A DNA stretch of 64,000 bases from assembly GCF_022179805.1 (NCBI RefSeq), contig NZ_BPUO01000006.1, forward strand, positions 248,001 to 312,000. The letters run 5' to 3'. How positions within the stretch are numbered: position 1 is the first letter of the stretch; every line of letters starts with the position of its first letter. Of this stretch, positions 54,532 to 63,309 are shown one piece after another. The notes under the pieces were generated by a model. It was not told the DNA's origin and did no database searches. It saw only the letters and a list, made by a program, of their open reading frames with translations. The position numbers and the translations under genes were made by a program. This DNA comes from Cupriavidus pauculus (lineage in GTDB: Bacteria > Pseudomonadota > Gammaproteobacteria > Burkholderiales > Burkholderiaceae).

Positions 54532-56121
54532 TCAGTCGAAGCCCAGTTCCTGCAACTTGCGCGTGATGGTGTTGCGACCGATGCCGAGACGCGTGGCGGC
54601 TTCCACGCGACGGCCGCGTGTCACGCCCAGCGCGGCTTCGAGAACCGCCTTTTCGAAGCGGCGCGTCAACGCATCCATGACTTCCGGCTGCCCGGCCTCC
54701 AGCATCGATTTCGCTTCGCCGGCCAACAGGCTTTCCCAGCTCTGCGTGACGGCCGCTGCTGCATAGGCCGATGCCACGGTCGCCGAAGTTGCCACCATCG
54801 GCGGACGCGTGGCGACCATTGTGTCGCCATCGCCGCCGGGCGTGCCCATGCCGTAGTCCGATGACTCCATCGCGTCGTAATCGCCGCTGGTGGCACGCGT
54901 CTCGGTCAGCGGGCGTCCCACCGACTGCGATTCGCCGTGCCCCGTGTCGATCATCTCGCGCGGCAGGTCCTTGACCTCGATGGTCTGGGCCGGCGCCATC
55001 ACGGTCAGCCAGTTGCAGAGGTTCTCGAGCTGGCGCACGTTGCCCGGGAACGGCAGCGTGCTGACGTAGGTCAGCGCATCGTCCGACATGCGCTTGGGTT
55101 CCACGCCCAGTTCCTTGGCGCTCTTCTGCAGGAAATGGCGAGCCAGCAGCGTGATGTCCTCGGGCCGCTCGCGCAGCGGCGGCAGTCGCAGCCGGATCAC
55201 GTTCAGGCGGTGGAACAAGTCCTCGCGGAACAGCCCCTCCTTGACGCGCGTTTCCAGGTTCTGGTGGGTTGCGGCGATGACGCGGACGTTGGCGCGCAAC
55301 GGGTTATGTCCGCCCACGCGATAGAAGTTGCCATCCGACAGCACGCGCAGCAGGCGCGTCTGCAGGTCAAACGGCATGTCGCCGATTTCGTCGAGGAACA
55401 GCGTGCCGCCCTCGGCCTGTTCGAAGCGGCCCCGGCGCATGGTCTGCGCGCCGGTGAACGCGCCGCGCTCGTGGCCGAACAGTTCGGACTCCAGCAGGTC
55501 CTTCGGAATTGCCGCCGTATTCAACGCGATGAACGGGCCGTTGGCGCGCGGGCTGTGCTTGTGCAGCGCACGCGCCACCAGCTCCTTACCGGTACCGGAC
55601 TCGCCGGTAATCATCACGGTCACATTCGATTGCGACAGACGTCCGATTGCGCGGAATACGTCCTGCATGGCGGGTGCCTGGCCCAGGATCTCGGGCGCAT
55701 CCACCAGGCGGTCGTCCATTTCCTCCTCGCGCAGGCTTTCTTCCAGCGCGCGGCGGATCAGTTCAACGGCCTTGTCGACATCGAACGGCTTGGCCAGGTA
55801 TTCGAACGCGCCGCCCTGGAAGGCCGCCACGGCGCTGTCCAGGTCCGAGTAGGCGGTCATCACGATGACCGGCAGCCCCGGATGGCGTGCCTTGATGGCC
55901 TGCAGCAGGTCCAGCCCCGACCCGCCAGGCATGCGGATATCGGAAATCAGGACTTGCGGCTCGTCCTCTTCCAATGCGGCGAGCACGTCGCGCACGTTGG
56001 TAAAACTGCGGGAGAGCAGGCTTTCACGGGCAAGGGCCTTTTCCAGGACCCAGCGGATTGATTGATCGTCGTCGACTATCCAGATCGGCTTCATGTGCGT
56101 CGCTTGTCTGCTCGGTGTCAT
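54532..56121 (-). CDS. ntrC: Nitrogen regulation response regulator NtrC
   Basis: Sigma-54 activator for nitrogen-assimilation genes, 529 residues from the ATG at 56121, which has GGGAG just upstream (the classical start MKPIWIVDDDQ is nine codons later). Receiver domain with phospho-acceptor Asp61 (LISDIRMPGGSG); AAA+ domain with GESGTGKELVARALH, sigma-54 loop GAFTGA and DEIGDMPFDLQTRLLRVL; a linker unusually rich in Ala/Ser/Thr; C-terminal Fis-type helix-turn-helix GRRVEAATRLGIGRNTITRKLQELG. Follows ntrB by 60 nt. Confidence 0.97.
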   Translation of the reverse strand: MTPSRQATHMKPIWIVDDDQSIRWVLEKALARESLLSRSFTNVRDVLAALEEDEPQVLISDIRMPGGSGLDLLQAIKARHPGLPVIVMTAYSDLDSAVAAFQGGAFEYLAKPFDVDKAVELIRRALEESLREEEMDDRLVDAPEILGQAPAMQDVFRAIGRLSQSNVTVMITGESGTGKELVARALHKHSPRANGPFIALNTAAIPKDLLESELFGHERGAFTGAQTMRRGRFEQAEGGTLFLDEIGDMPFDLQTRLLRVLSDGNFYRVGGHNPLRANVRVIAATHQNLETRVKEGLFREDLFHRLNVIRLRLPPLRERPEDITLLARHFLQKSAKELGVEPKRMSDDALTYVSTLPFPGNVRQLENLCNWLTVMAPAQTIEVKDLPREMIDTGHGESQSVGRPLTETRATSGDYDAMESSDYGMGTPGGDGDTMVATRPPMVATSATVASAYAAAAVTQSWESLLAGEAKSMLEAGQPEVMDALTRRFEKAVLEAALGVTRGRRVEAATRLGIGRNTITRKLQELGFD

Positions 56122-56181
56122 GTGGTCTCCCGTGTGACCCGCCGGTCCGCGTTGGCCGATCGTCAATGCATCGATCGACGG

Positions 56182-57336
56182 TCAGTGCAGCGGCAGCAGG
56201 ATACGGAAGTCGGTACAGCCCGGCCGGCTCTCGCATTCGATCAAGCCCTCGTGCTGCTGCACGAAGGTTTGAGCGAGTGTGAGACCGAGACCGCTACCGC
56301 CATCCCTCCCCGACACCAGCGGATAGAAGATGCGTTCGCGAATGTCCTCGGGGATGCCCGGGCCGTTATCTATCACATGCAAGTCCAATGCCAGCTTGTA
56401 CAAACGCTTGGCAATCGTGACCTGGCGGGCCACGCGCGTACGCAGCACGATCTGCGCGTCGCCCTGCGCGATGCGCTCATGCAGCGCCTGCGCGGCGTTG
56501 TGGACGATGTTCAGCACCGCCTGGATCAGTTGCTCCATGTCGCCCCGCAGCTCGGGCAGGCTGGCGTCGTAGTCACGCACGATATCCAGCCCGTTCGGGA
56601 ATTCGGCCAGTACCACCGAGCGCACGCGCTCCAGCACCTCGTGGATATTGAGTTCCGAGACGATATGCGGGTGCCGGTGCGGCTCCAGCAGCCGGTCCAC
56701 CAGCGTCTGCAGGCGGTCGGATTCCTTGATGATCACCTGCGTGTACTCGCGCAGCGCACGTTCGGGCAGCTCGAACTCCAGCAGCTGCGCCGCCCCCCGG
56801 ATACCGCCCAGCGGGTTCTTGATCTCGTGCGCCAGATTGCGGATCAGTTCCTTGTTGGCCGAGGTCAGGTCGATCAGGCGTTCCTCGCGGTCGCTGCGCA
56901 CCTTTTGCTCGTTGAGCAGGATCTCGACCAGCACGGTGCTCGAAAACCCCTCGATGCCGCCCACCACCACGTGCGCATGGATCGGCTCCTGCAGCGGCGG
57001 GCGCAGCACCAGGTCCTGCCGGCGCACGTCCACCTGGCGGGCGATGACCGTCTCGATCATCGTGTCCAGCTCTTCGGACGCGCCAAAGAGGTCCGGCAGC
57101 GTCAGCTCCACCATGACCTTGCGCGACATGGCAAAGCTGGCCTCGGCGGCGGGATTGGCATAGACCACCTGCAGCCCGGGCTGGCGCACCAGCAATACCG
57201 GGTTAGCCACGACATCCAGGCCCGGATGGAATGCCACGTCGCCCAGAGGCAGGATGTCGGCGTCCAGTTCGGGCGTGTCCGGCTTGCGGTCTGCCCCGGT
57301 AACCTTGCGCGAAACTCCGCGAATCAGGCGACGCAT
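56182..57336 (-). CDS. ntrB: Nitrogen regulation histidine kinase NtrB
   Basis: Sensor that phosphorylates NtrC when PII is uridylylated. 384 residues, cytoplasmic: a PAS-like domain (about 38-145; VVANPVLLVRQPGLQVVYANPAAEASF), H box NLAHEIKNPLGGIRGAAQLLE with the phospho-His (about residue 172), and ATPase boxes N (NIVHNAAQAL), G1 (VIDNGPGIP) and G2 (GGSGLGLTLAQ). It starts 5 nt after the DUF4124 gene. Confidence 0.97.
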   Translation of the reverse strand: MRRLIRGVSRKVTGADRKPDTPELDADILPLGDVAFHPGLDVVANPVLLVRQPGLQVVYANPAAEASFAMSRKVMVELTLPDLFGASEELDTMIETVIARQVDVRRQDLVLRPPLQEPIHAHVVVGGIEGFSSTVLVEILLNEQKVRSDREERLIDLTSANKELIRNLAHEIKNPLGGIRGAAQLLEFELPERALREYTQVIIKESDRLQTLVDRLLEPHRHPHIVSELNIHEVLERVRSVVLAEFPNGLDIVRDYDASLPELRGDMEQLIQAVLNIVHNAAQALHERIAQGDAQIVLRTRVARQVTIAKRLYKLALDLHVIDNGPGIPEDIRERIFYPLVSGRDGGSGLGLTLAQTFVQQHEGLIECESRPGCTDFRILLPLH

Positions 57337-57341
57337 CGGTT

Positions 57342-57926
57342 TCAGTCCTTCAAATTCGACAGTTCGCGCCGAAGCGATGCCACATTGGCTTCACTGCGAG
57401 CAACGTCATCGCGCAGCCGGGCCGTGCGATCCAGATACTTTTGATAGTTGCGCTCGTTGCCCTGGCGCTCGGGTTCGCCGTTGTTGTACTCGGCGCGCAG
57501 GCCGGCCAGCTTGGCTTCCTCGGACTGCAATTCCTGCTCCAGCACCGACCGGCGCTCGCCGTCGCGGTTCTTTTGCGTGGCGCTGTCCACGCGCGGGAAC
57601 GCCGTCGGCGATGCCGCCACCGGCTTGCCGCCCGAAGATGCCGCCCCGCCCGTGCGCGTGCCCGGCACAGTCACCACGTCGGGCAGGCTCAGCTTCTTGC
57701 AGTCCTTGCTGTTGCCGGGATTGCCGTTGCGGTACTCGGGCACGCCGTTGGCGCCCTTGCACATGTACACGTCCGACGATTGCGCGGCGGCGGGCAGGCC
57801 CCAAGCCCCCACGACCACCGCCGCCATCGTCACCAGAATGGGGAAACCCACACGCATTTGGTGCGGCAGAGCGCCGGCGGCCATGCGGAAAACCTTGTTC
57901 GAAATGGCGTTCATGAACATCGACAT
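57342..57926 (-). CDS. Exported DUF4124-type protein with coiled coil
   Basis: 194 residues. An N-terminal signal region (about 20-48, FPILVTMAAVVVGAWGLPAAAQ) predicts export; the DUF4124-like domain follows (SSDVYMCKGANGVPEYRNGN, about 50-80, with paired Cys), then a Ser/Thr/Gly linker and a C-terminal coiled coil (LEQELQSEEAKLAGLRAEYN and RDDVARSEANVASLRRELSN, about 130-192). Found between glnA and ntrB, 5 nt before ntrB, so it may be cotranscribed with the two-component genes. Function unknown. Confidence 0.85.
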   Translation of the reverse strand: MSMFMNAISNKVFRMAAGALPHQMRVGFPILVTMAAVVVGAWGLPAAAQSSDVYMCKGANGVPEYRNGNPGNSKDCKKLSLPDVVTVPGTRTGGAASSGGKPVAASPTAFPRVDSATQKNRDGERRSVLEQELQSEEAKLAGLRAEYNNGEPERQGNERNYQKYLDRTARLRDDVARSEANVASLRRELSNLKD

Positions 57927-57970
57927 GAAGGTTGGGAAAGGAGCCCCATTCTAGCGAGCAACGTCGTCTT

Positions 57971-58002
57971 AAAACAAAAAGGGACAGCCGAAGCCGCCCC
58001 TT
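57971..58002 (-). terminator. Terminator after glnA
   Basis: A 10-bp stem (57979-57988 with 57993-58002, two G-U pairs) capped by a UUCG tetraloop on the minus strand and followed by TTTTTGTTTT. It separates glnA from the DUF4124-ntrBC genes; limited read-through could couple them. Confidence 0.85.
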
Positions 58003-58050
58003 CCTGGTGCAACTGTTGCCCGGTCGCAACCTGGCAACACACGAATCGCT

Positions 58051-59466
58051 TTACAGCGAGTAGTACATGTCGAACTCGATCGGGTGAGTGGTCATGCGGA
58101 AACGCGTGACTTCTTCCATCTTCAGTTCGATGTAGGCGTCGAGCATCGAGTTCGAGAACACACCACCGCGCGTCAGGAACTCACGGTCGTTGTCCAGGTA
58201 CTCCAGCGACTGGTCGAGGCTCGAGCAGACGGTCGGGATCTTTGCGTCTTCTTCCGGCGGCAGGTCGTACAGGTTCTTGTCTGCAGCTTCGCCCGGGTGG
58301 ATCTTGTTCATCACGCCGTCAAGGCCGGCCATCAGCAGCGCCGAGAAGCCCAGGTACGGGTTCATCAGCGGATCCGGGAAGCGCGTTTCGATACGGCGGC
58401 CCTTCGGGTTCGCGACGTACGGAATACGGATCGATGCCGAACGGTTGCGGGCCGAGTAGGCCAGCTTCACCGGCGCTTCGAAGCCCGGCACCAGACGCTT
58501 GTACGAGTTCGTGCCCGGGTTGGTGATGGCGTTCAGCGCGCGAGCGTGCTTGATGATGCCGCCGATGTAGTACAGCGCGAATTCCGACAGGCCGGCGTAG
58601 CCGTTGCCTGCGAACAGGTTCTGGCCGTCCTTCCACACCGACTGGTGAACGTGCATGCCCGAACCGTTGTCGCCAACGATCGGCTTCGGCATGAACGTGG
58701 CGGTCTTGCCGTAGGTGTGCGCAACGTTCTGGATCACGTACTTCTGCAGTTGCGTCCAGTCGGCGCGCTGCACCAGCGTGCTGAAACGCGTGCCGATTTC
58801 GTTCTGGCCCTGGCCAGCCACTTCGTGGTGGTGCACTTCAACCGGAATGCCCAGCGATTCCAGAATCAGGCACATTTCCGAACGCATGTCCTGGAACGTG
58901 TCGATCGGGGCAACCGGGAAGTAGCCGCCCTTCTTGCCCGGGCGGTGACCGCTGTTGCCGTGCTCGAATTCCTTGGCCGACGACCACGGTGCTTCTTCCG
59001 ACTGGATCTTCACCGAGCAGCCCTGCATGTCGATGTTCCAGGTCACGCCGTCGAAAATGAAGAACTCGGGTTCCGGACCGAAGAAGGCGGTGTCGCCCAG
59101 GCCGGTGCTCTTCAGGTAGGCTTCGGCGCGCTTGGCGATCGAGCGCGGGTCGCGGTCATAGCCCTTGCCGTCCGACGGTTCGATCACGTCGCAGGTCAGG
59201 ACCAGGGTCGGTTCTTCATAGAACGGGTCGATGTAGGCGGTACCCGAGTCCGGCATCAGCAGCATGTCCGATGCTTCGATACCCTTCCAGCCGGCGATGG
59301 ACGAACCGTCAAAGGCGTGACCGCTTTCGAACTTGTCTTCGTCGAAGTGCGACGTCGGAACCGATACGTGCTGTTCCTTGCCCTTGGTATCCGTGAAACG
59401 GAAGTCGACGAACTTGACGTCGTTTTCCTTCACGAGCTTCATCACATCTGCAACGCTCTGCGCCAT
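58051..59466 (-). CDS. glnA: Glutamine synthetase, type I
   Basis: Condenses glutamate and ammonia. Starting at [20 protein letters not shown] after AGGAGATAGGC gives 471 residues, standard length; the frame to 59784 runs through the promoter region and is rejected. Beta-grasp domain ([17 protein letters not shown]), [16 protein letters not shown], metal/ATP motifs [19 protein letters not shown] and [16 protein letters not shown], and the adenylylation Tyr in [10 protein letters not shown]. Sigma-54 promoter and NtrC sites lie upstream. Confidence 0.98.
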   Translation of the reverse strand: MAQSVADVMKLVKENDVKFVDFRFTDTKGKEQHVSVPTSHFDEDKFESGHAFDGSSIAGWKGIEASDMLLMPDSGTAYIDPFYEEPTLVLTCDVIEPSDGKGYDRDPRSIAKRAEAYLKSTGLGDTAFFGPEPEFFIFDGVTWNIDMQGCSVKIQSEEAPWSSAKEFEHGNSGHRPGKKGGYFPVAPIDTFQDMRSEMCLILESLGIPVEVHHHEVAGQGQNEIGTRFSTLVQRADWTQLQKYVIQNVAHTYGKTATFMPKPIVGDNGSGMHVHQSVWKDGQNLFAGNGYAGLSEFALYYIGGIIKHARALNAITNPGTNSYKRLVPGFEAPVKLAYSARNRSASIRIPYVANPKGRRIETRFPDPLMNPYLGFSALLMAGLDGVMNKIHPGEAADKNLYDLPPEEDAKIPTVCSSLDQSLEYLDNDREFLTRGGVFSNSMLDAYIELKMEEVTRFRMTTHPIEFDMYYSL

Positions 59467-59568
59467 GCCTATCTCCTGGAAATTCGAGGCTGTGTCTGAG
59501 AAAGCCATTGTTGGGATGCGGCCTCCGGACCTGCCGATCTGGCCACCCCAAAAGGGACGATGGATGTT

Positions 59569-59585
59569 AGCAGAAAGCATGCCAA
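59569..59585 (-). promoter_or_regulatory. Sigma-54 promoter of glnA
   Basis: The minus-strand sequence TTGGCATGCTTTCTGCT matches the YTGGCACG-N4-TTGCW consensus at all but two positions, with GG and GC spaced by 10. Predicted start near 59558, leader about 90 nt. A weaker GG-N10-GC match at 59679-59692 is an alternative that would place the NtrC sites nearer the usual -100 to -150. Confidence 0.7.
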
Positions 59586-59748
59586 CGCCAGCCCCACAGG
59601 GTGCGCCAATCGCACAGACTCCCGAAAAACGTGCATCTGCCCGTAATACCGCACCGTGACGGGGGATATGGATTGCATGCAATCCGGCGTCCCGCCCTGA
59701 TGCTACCGCGATGGAATGCCTGCCCCGTCTTGCCCATCGTCCATGAAA

Positions 59749-59823
59749 CACCAATATGGTGCGCGATTCAAGCAAAGGCACCATTCAGGTGCCGACGGAG
59801 CGAATTGGCACCAAAACGATGCA
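59749..59823 (-). promoter_or_regulatory. Three NtrC-type enhancer sites upstream of glnA
   Basis: CACCA-ATA-TGGTG (59749-59761), GGCACC-ATTCA-GGTGCC (59777-59793) and GGCACC-AAAAC-GATGCA (59807-59823) match the NtrC consensus GCACC-N5-GGTGC. Their centres, 59755, 59785 and 59815, are exactly 30 bp apart, so dimers would sit on one face of the helix. Confidence 0.8.
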
Positions 59824-59976
59824 TCGGGTTCGCAGCCATTTTTCGGGCCGCTCGCAACGGCCGGGCGCTAGAATAGCGCCGAATCCGGCCACTTCCCAGC
59901 GAAGATTCAGCTTTGTTGCCCTCGCGTCAGGCACGTGCCGATTTGTCCGCTTATCTCATTGACTCCACCCACCAGA

Positions 59977-60441
59977 ATGACTACCCGAGACACGCTCCTT
60001 CAGACCGCCCACGCCCGCCAGCAGCAAGGACAGTTCGCCTACTACGGCGCGCTGAGCCCCGAGGAAGCCTACGCGTTGCTGCAGGCCGATCCGAAGGCGG
60101 TGCTGGTCGACGTGCGTACCCAGGCCGAACTCGACTGGGTGGGCGGCGTGGCCCTGCCCGACGAGCAGTTCCTGCACGTGGAATGGTCGACCTACCCGGG
60201 TGGCACGCAGAATCCCAATTTCGTGACCGAGCTCAAGGCCCGCGTGCCGCAGGACGCCCCGGTGCTGTTCCTGTGCCGCAGCGCTGCCCGCTCCAAGCAC
60301 GCGGCGCGCGTGGCCACTGAAGCCGGCTACACGCTGGCGATGGATGTACTGGAAGGATTCGAGGGCGCCCGCGATGACGACCATCACCGCAAGAACGTGG
60401 AAGGCTGGTGCTTCCGTGGCTTGCCGTGGCATGGGGCTTGA
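59977..60441 (+). CDS. Rhodanese-domain protein
   Basis: Single-domain sulfurtransferase-like protein, 154 residues from MTTRDTLLQTAHARQQQG (a GTG at 59935 would add 14 residues; neither has a good ribosome-binding site). Rhodanese features: AVLVDVRTQAELDWVGGV (CH2A), active-site loop FLCRSAARSKHAA with the only conserved Cys, and YTLAMDVLEGFEGARDDDHHRK. Divergent from glnA, sharing its regulatory region. Substrate unknown. Confidence 0.88.
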   Translation: MTTRDTLLQTAHARQQQGQFAYYGALSPEEAYALLQADPKAVLVDVRTQAELDWVGGVALPDEQFLHVEWSTYPGGTQNPNFVTELKARVPQDAPVLFLCRSAARSKHAARVATEAGYTLAMDVLEGFEGARDDDHHRKNVEGWCFRGLPWHGA

Positions 60442-60483
60442 TGGTTGGTTGACTTGAGGGGACTGGGCGCGGATTGAAGCGCT

Positions 60484-60540
60484 GCCCCTCTCCCCCGGCC
60501 CCTCTCCCGCTCGCGGGAGAGGGGAGAAAACCGAGGGCGG
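60484..60540. repeat. REP-like repeat with perfect inverted core
   Basis: CCCCTCTCCCCCGGCC leads into CCCCTCTCCCGC (60499-60510) and its exact complement GCGGGAGAGGGG (60513-60524), then AGAAAACCGAGGG. Related copies at 12463 and 19669 in this window. Lies between convergent rhodanese and CinA-like genes. Confidence 0.8.
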
Positions 60541-60557
60541 GAATATCGTTACTGTCT

Positions 60558-61358
60558 TTACTGCTCGACGATTTCGAAGCCCATCTGCCGGACACCTTCC
60601 AGCAGCATGGCGTAGGCCGGCGGCACCAGGTCGGCGGCACCCTTCACGCCCAGGTCGATATGGCGGCGGCCCAGGCGGTCTCCCCGGCTGACATCGCCCA
60701 CCGACGGCAGGCTGAACACCCGGATGCCCGGGAACGTGGCTTCCACCTGCTCCATCAGCGGGGTCAGCGTCGACTCCGGCGCCTCGAACACGTAGAACGC
60801 GCGTGACTGCTCCGCATCCAGGTGGAACAGATCCGTGTAGTAGTGGTCCAGCACCCACTCCATCATCGGCCACGCCATCACCGGGAAGCCCGGCATGAAA
60901 TGGTGATCGGCCAGCGAGAACCCCGGAATGCGGTTGTAGCTGTTTGGAATGATGCGCGCGCCCACCGGGAATTCGCCCATCTTGAACCGGTGACGGTTCT
61001 CGGGGGTCTCCAGGTCGGCCTTGACCGGGTCGCCGTTGGCGGTCTCCGCGATGCGCAGCGCGATCTGCTCGCGTGCCTCGGGGTGCAGCGCCAGTTCCAC
61101 GCCCAGCGCGGCCGCAGCGCACTGACGCGTATGGTCGTCCGGCGTGGCACCGATGCCTCCCGTGCAGAACACGATATCCGGACCCGCCAGCGTGCGGCGC
61201 AGCGTGGCGGTGATGCGCTCGCGTTCGTCGCCGACGTACTCGGCCCAGTCCAGCGCCAGCCCGCGCGCGCCCAGCAGCTCGATGGCGCGGCGCATGTGTT
61301 TGTCTTCGCGCCGTCCGGACAGGATCTCGTCGCCGATGACAATCAAACCGAAACCCAT
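60558..61358 (-). CDS. CinA-type molybdopterin-binding-fold protein
   Basis: 266 residues from MGFGLIVIGDEILSGRREDKH, after GAGGGGCATC (the frame to 61406 is unsupported). The N-terminal MoaB/Mog-like domain (1-170) has GDEILSGRREDKHM and FCTGGIGATPDDHTRQ, as in the CinA N-terminal domain; the C-terminal amidase domain of full CinA is absent. Stand-alone forms of this type are annotated competence/damage-inducible protein A; some relatives are pyrophosphatases acting on nicotinamide nucleotides. Next to an EI24 protein, 22 nt apart, probably cotranscribed. Confidence 0.85.
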   Translation of the reverse strand: MGFGLIVIGDEILSGRREDKHMRRAIELLGARGLALDWAEYVGDERERITATLRRTLAGPDIVFCTGGIGATPDDHTRQCAAAALGVELALHPEAREQIALRIAETANGDPVKADLETPENRHRFKMGEFPVGARIIPNSYNRIPGFSLADHHFMPGFPVMAWPMMEWVLDHYYTDLFHLDAEQSRAFYVFEAPESTLTPLMEQVEATFPGIRVFSLPSVGDVSRGDRLGRRHIDLGVKGAADLVPPAYAMLLEGVRQMGFEIVEQ

Positions 61359-61380
61359 GATGCCCCTCTTTGTTGAAGAC

Positions 61381-62244
61381 TCAGGATGGCCCGATCTGGC
61401 GCACATCCGACGGCGCCAGTTCGATCACGTCGACGGGCGGCGCGGCCGCGGCGCGCTCGGCCCGCAGGTCCGCCAGCGCACGCAGGCAGAAGTGGCCGAA
61501 CCACAGCGCCGAGAAGATGAAGATCAGCACGTATAGCCACAGCGTGCCGGCCAGCACGACCGGAAACAGGAAGATGATGACAGCCGACCAAACCCACAGC
61601 AAGGTCGGCGCCGAACCCAGCAGCCCCACCACCACGCCAATCACCAGCAACGGCACGCGATGCCGCTTCATCAGCGTCTTGCGTTCCTCGGCCGTGGCAT
61701 GCTCGGACAGCGCGTCGTACGTCATCACGCGGTAGGTCAGCCAGCCCCACAGCACCGGCGGAATCAGCGCGAAGAACGGCGGAATCAGCCACAGCGGCAA
61801 CGTGATCAGCACCAGCAGCAGGAACACCACCGTATTGCCCAGCGCCTGGAACACGCTGCCGGCGATGCTGCCACCGTGGTCCTTGCGCAGGTTCGGGTAG
61901 CTGCGTTCCAGGTGCTTGACCACCGCCGGCACCGAGAACAGGCTGATGAAGATCAGCATCGATGCGATCACCAGCGGAATGGCCAGCGTCAGCACGAACA
62001 GCGGCGCCACCACGGTGCGCAGCGCCTGCAGGCCCAGCCAGTCGAGCATCGAATAGATCCAGCTCGTGAACACCGACCCTTCCAGCAGCGTGCGGGCGCC
62101 GCCCATGATGGGGTCCCAGCCCCACCAGATCAGGCCGCCCCACAGCACGGTGGCCAGGACGAACGGGACGACGGTCAGCATCAGCATGCGCGGGTGCATC
62201 TGGCTGGCCACGGCGCGCCCAAACGAGCGAAGGATATCGTTCAT
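61381..62244 (-). CDS. EI24/CysZ-like membrane protein
   Basis: 287 residues from MNDILRSFGRAVASQMHP; a GTG at 62295 is an alternative start, and neither has a clear ribosome-binding site. Six or so membrane helices (first at about 20-45). The EI24 family includes the sulfate importer CysZ, but the CysZ-specific motifs are not obvious, so transport function is not claimed. A polar segment HATAEERKTLMKRHR sits between helix pairs. Ends with an acidic VIELAPSDVRQIGPS tail. Confidence 0.8.
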   Translation of the reverse strand: MNDILRSFGRAVASQMHPRMLMLTVVPFVLATVLWGGLIWWGWDPIMGGARTLLEGSVFTSWIYSMLDWLGLQALRTVVAPLFVLTLAIPLVIASMLIFISLFSVPAVVKHLERSYPNLRKDHGGSIAGSVFQALGNTVVFLLLVLITLPLWLIPPFFALIPPVLWGWLTYRVMTYDALSEHATAEERKTLMKRHRVPLLVIGVVVGLLGSAPTLLWVWSAVIIFLFPVVLAGTLWLYVLIFIFSALWFGHFCLRALADLRAERAAAAPPVDVIELAPSDVRQIGPS

Positions 62245-62313
62245 GCAGCGATAGATTGCGAAAAGGAGATTCAGGAAACGACTAGAGCCTAGCACAGCCC
62301 TGGGGCGCTTCCG

Positions 62314-63309
62314 TCACCCCAGGCGCAACAGCCGCTTGATGCCCAGCCACTGTTGGGACAGGAAGCCGCCCCCATAGTTGCGGCCCCGACCCGTGGGCGG
62401 CGGCATCTGGTCGCGGATGCCAGTGGGATAGTAGACGTCGGTAAAGACGGCCGTGCGGAACAGCATGTCCCACCACGGGAAGATCACCCCGTAGTTGCAG
62501 CCGCCCAGCCGCACCGGCTTGCCTTCCTTGCCGCCCTGCTCGTGCCCCAGCCCCACCGCGTGGTGCGTGCGATGAAAGCGCGGCGAGACCAGCAGCCGTT
62601 CGCCGATCCGGCCGAAGTGCAGCTTCAGGTTGGCGTGCTGCAGGCTCTGCAGCAATTGCGACAGCGCCACCAGCAGCACGTACTGCGACGGCTCCACGCC
62701 CACGGCCAGCGCCACGGCGGCAAAGACCGCGTCGCGCAGCATGTCGTCCAGCAGGTGGTTGCGATTATCGCTCCACAGCGTCATCTGGCGCTGGCTGTGG
62801 TGCACGGCATGCAGGCTCCACCACCAGCGGTAGGTGTGCGACAGCCGGTGATACCAGTAGTCGAGCAGGTCGAACAGCAGCAGGTAGACGAAAAAGCTGA
62901 CCAGCGGCACCGAGGTCACGCCCGGCCACCAGTCCTCGACGTTGATCCGCTGCCAGCCCAGCAAGCGCAGGTGCCCTTCGATGCCGTCCATCAGCGGCGT
63001 CAGCATGAAGAACATCGCCAGCCGGAACAGGCCAAGCCGGTGGATCACCGTGTAGAGCATGTCGGTGCGGATGCCGCGCCGGTCGGTCACGGCCTCCACG
63101 GGACGCAGCTTTTCCAGCGGCCCCAGGATCAGGATCATCACCGCGATCTGCACCACGCCCGCCAGCAGCCATTCCGTGCCGGTGAACGCGTCTTCAGCGT
63201 ACCCGCCGAAACCCAGGTTGTAGACGACCGGCAGGATCGCGTCCTGGAAGATCGTGGCTTCGATCTGCCCGACCCACAGGTTGACCCAGTTGGCGAATGC
63301 GTCCCACAT
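62314..63309 (-). CDS. Sterol desaturase / fatty-acid hydroxylase family protein (second copy)
   Basis: 331 residues from MWDAFANWVNLWVG; the ATG at 63309 overlaps the deacetylase stop (TGATG), and the frame beyond is rejected. Five or so membrane helices. His clusters DYWYHRLSHTYRWWWSLHAVHHSQRQM and RFHRTHHAVG supply di-iron ligands. Distinct from the 11593 gene (different N-terminus and spacing). Translational coupling to a polysaccharide deacetylase suggests a joint role in the cell envelope, for example lipid or glycolipid modification; inference only. Confidence 0.88.
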   Translation of the reverse strand: MWDAFANWVNLWVGQIEATIFQDAILPVVYNLGFGGYAEDAFTGTEWLLAGVVQIAVMILILGPLEKLRPVEAVTDRRGIRTDMLYTVIHRLGLFRLAMFFMLTPLMDGIEGHLRLLGWQRINVEDWWPGVTSVPLVSFFVYLLLFDLLDYWYHRLSHTYRWWWSLHAVHHSQRQMTLWSDNRNHLLDDMLRDAVFAAVALAVGVEPSQYVLLVALSQLLQSLQHANLKLHFGRIGERLLVSPRFHRTHHAVGLGHEQGGKEGKPVRLGGCNYGVIFPWWDMLFRTAVFTDVYYPTGIRDQMPPPTGRGRNYGGGFLSQQWLGIKRLLRLG

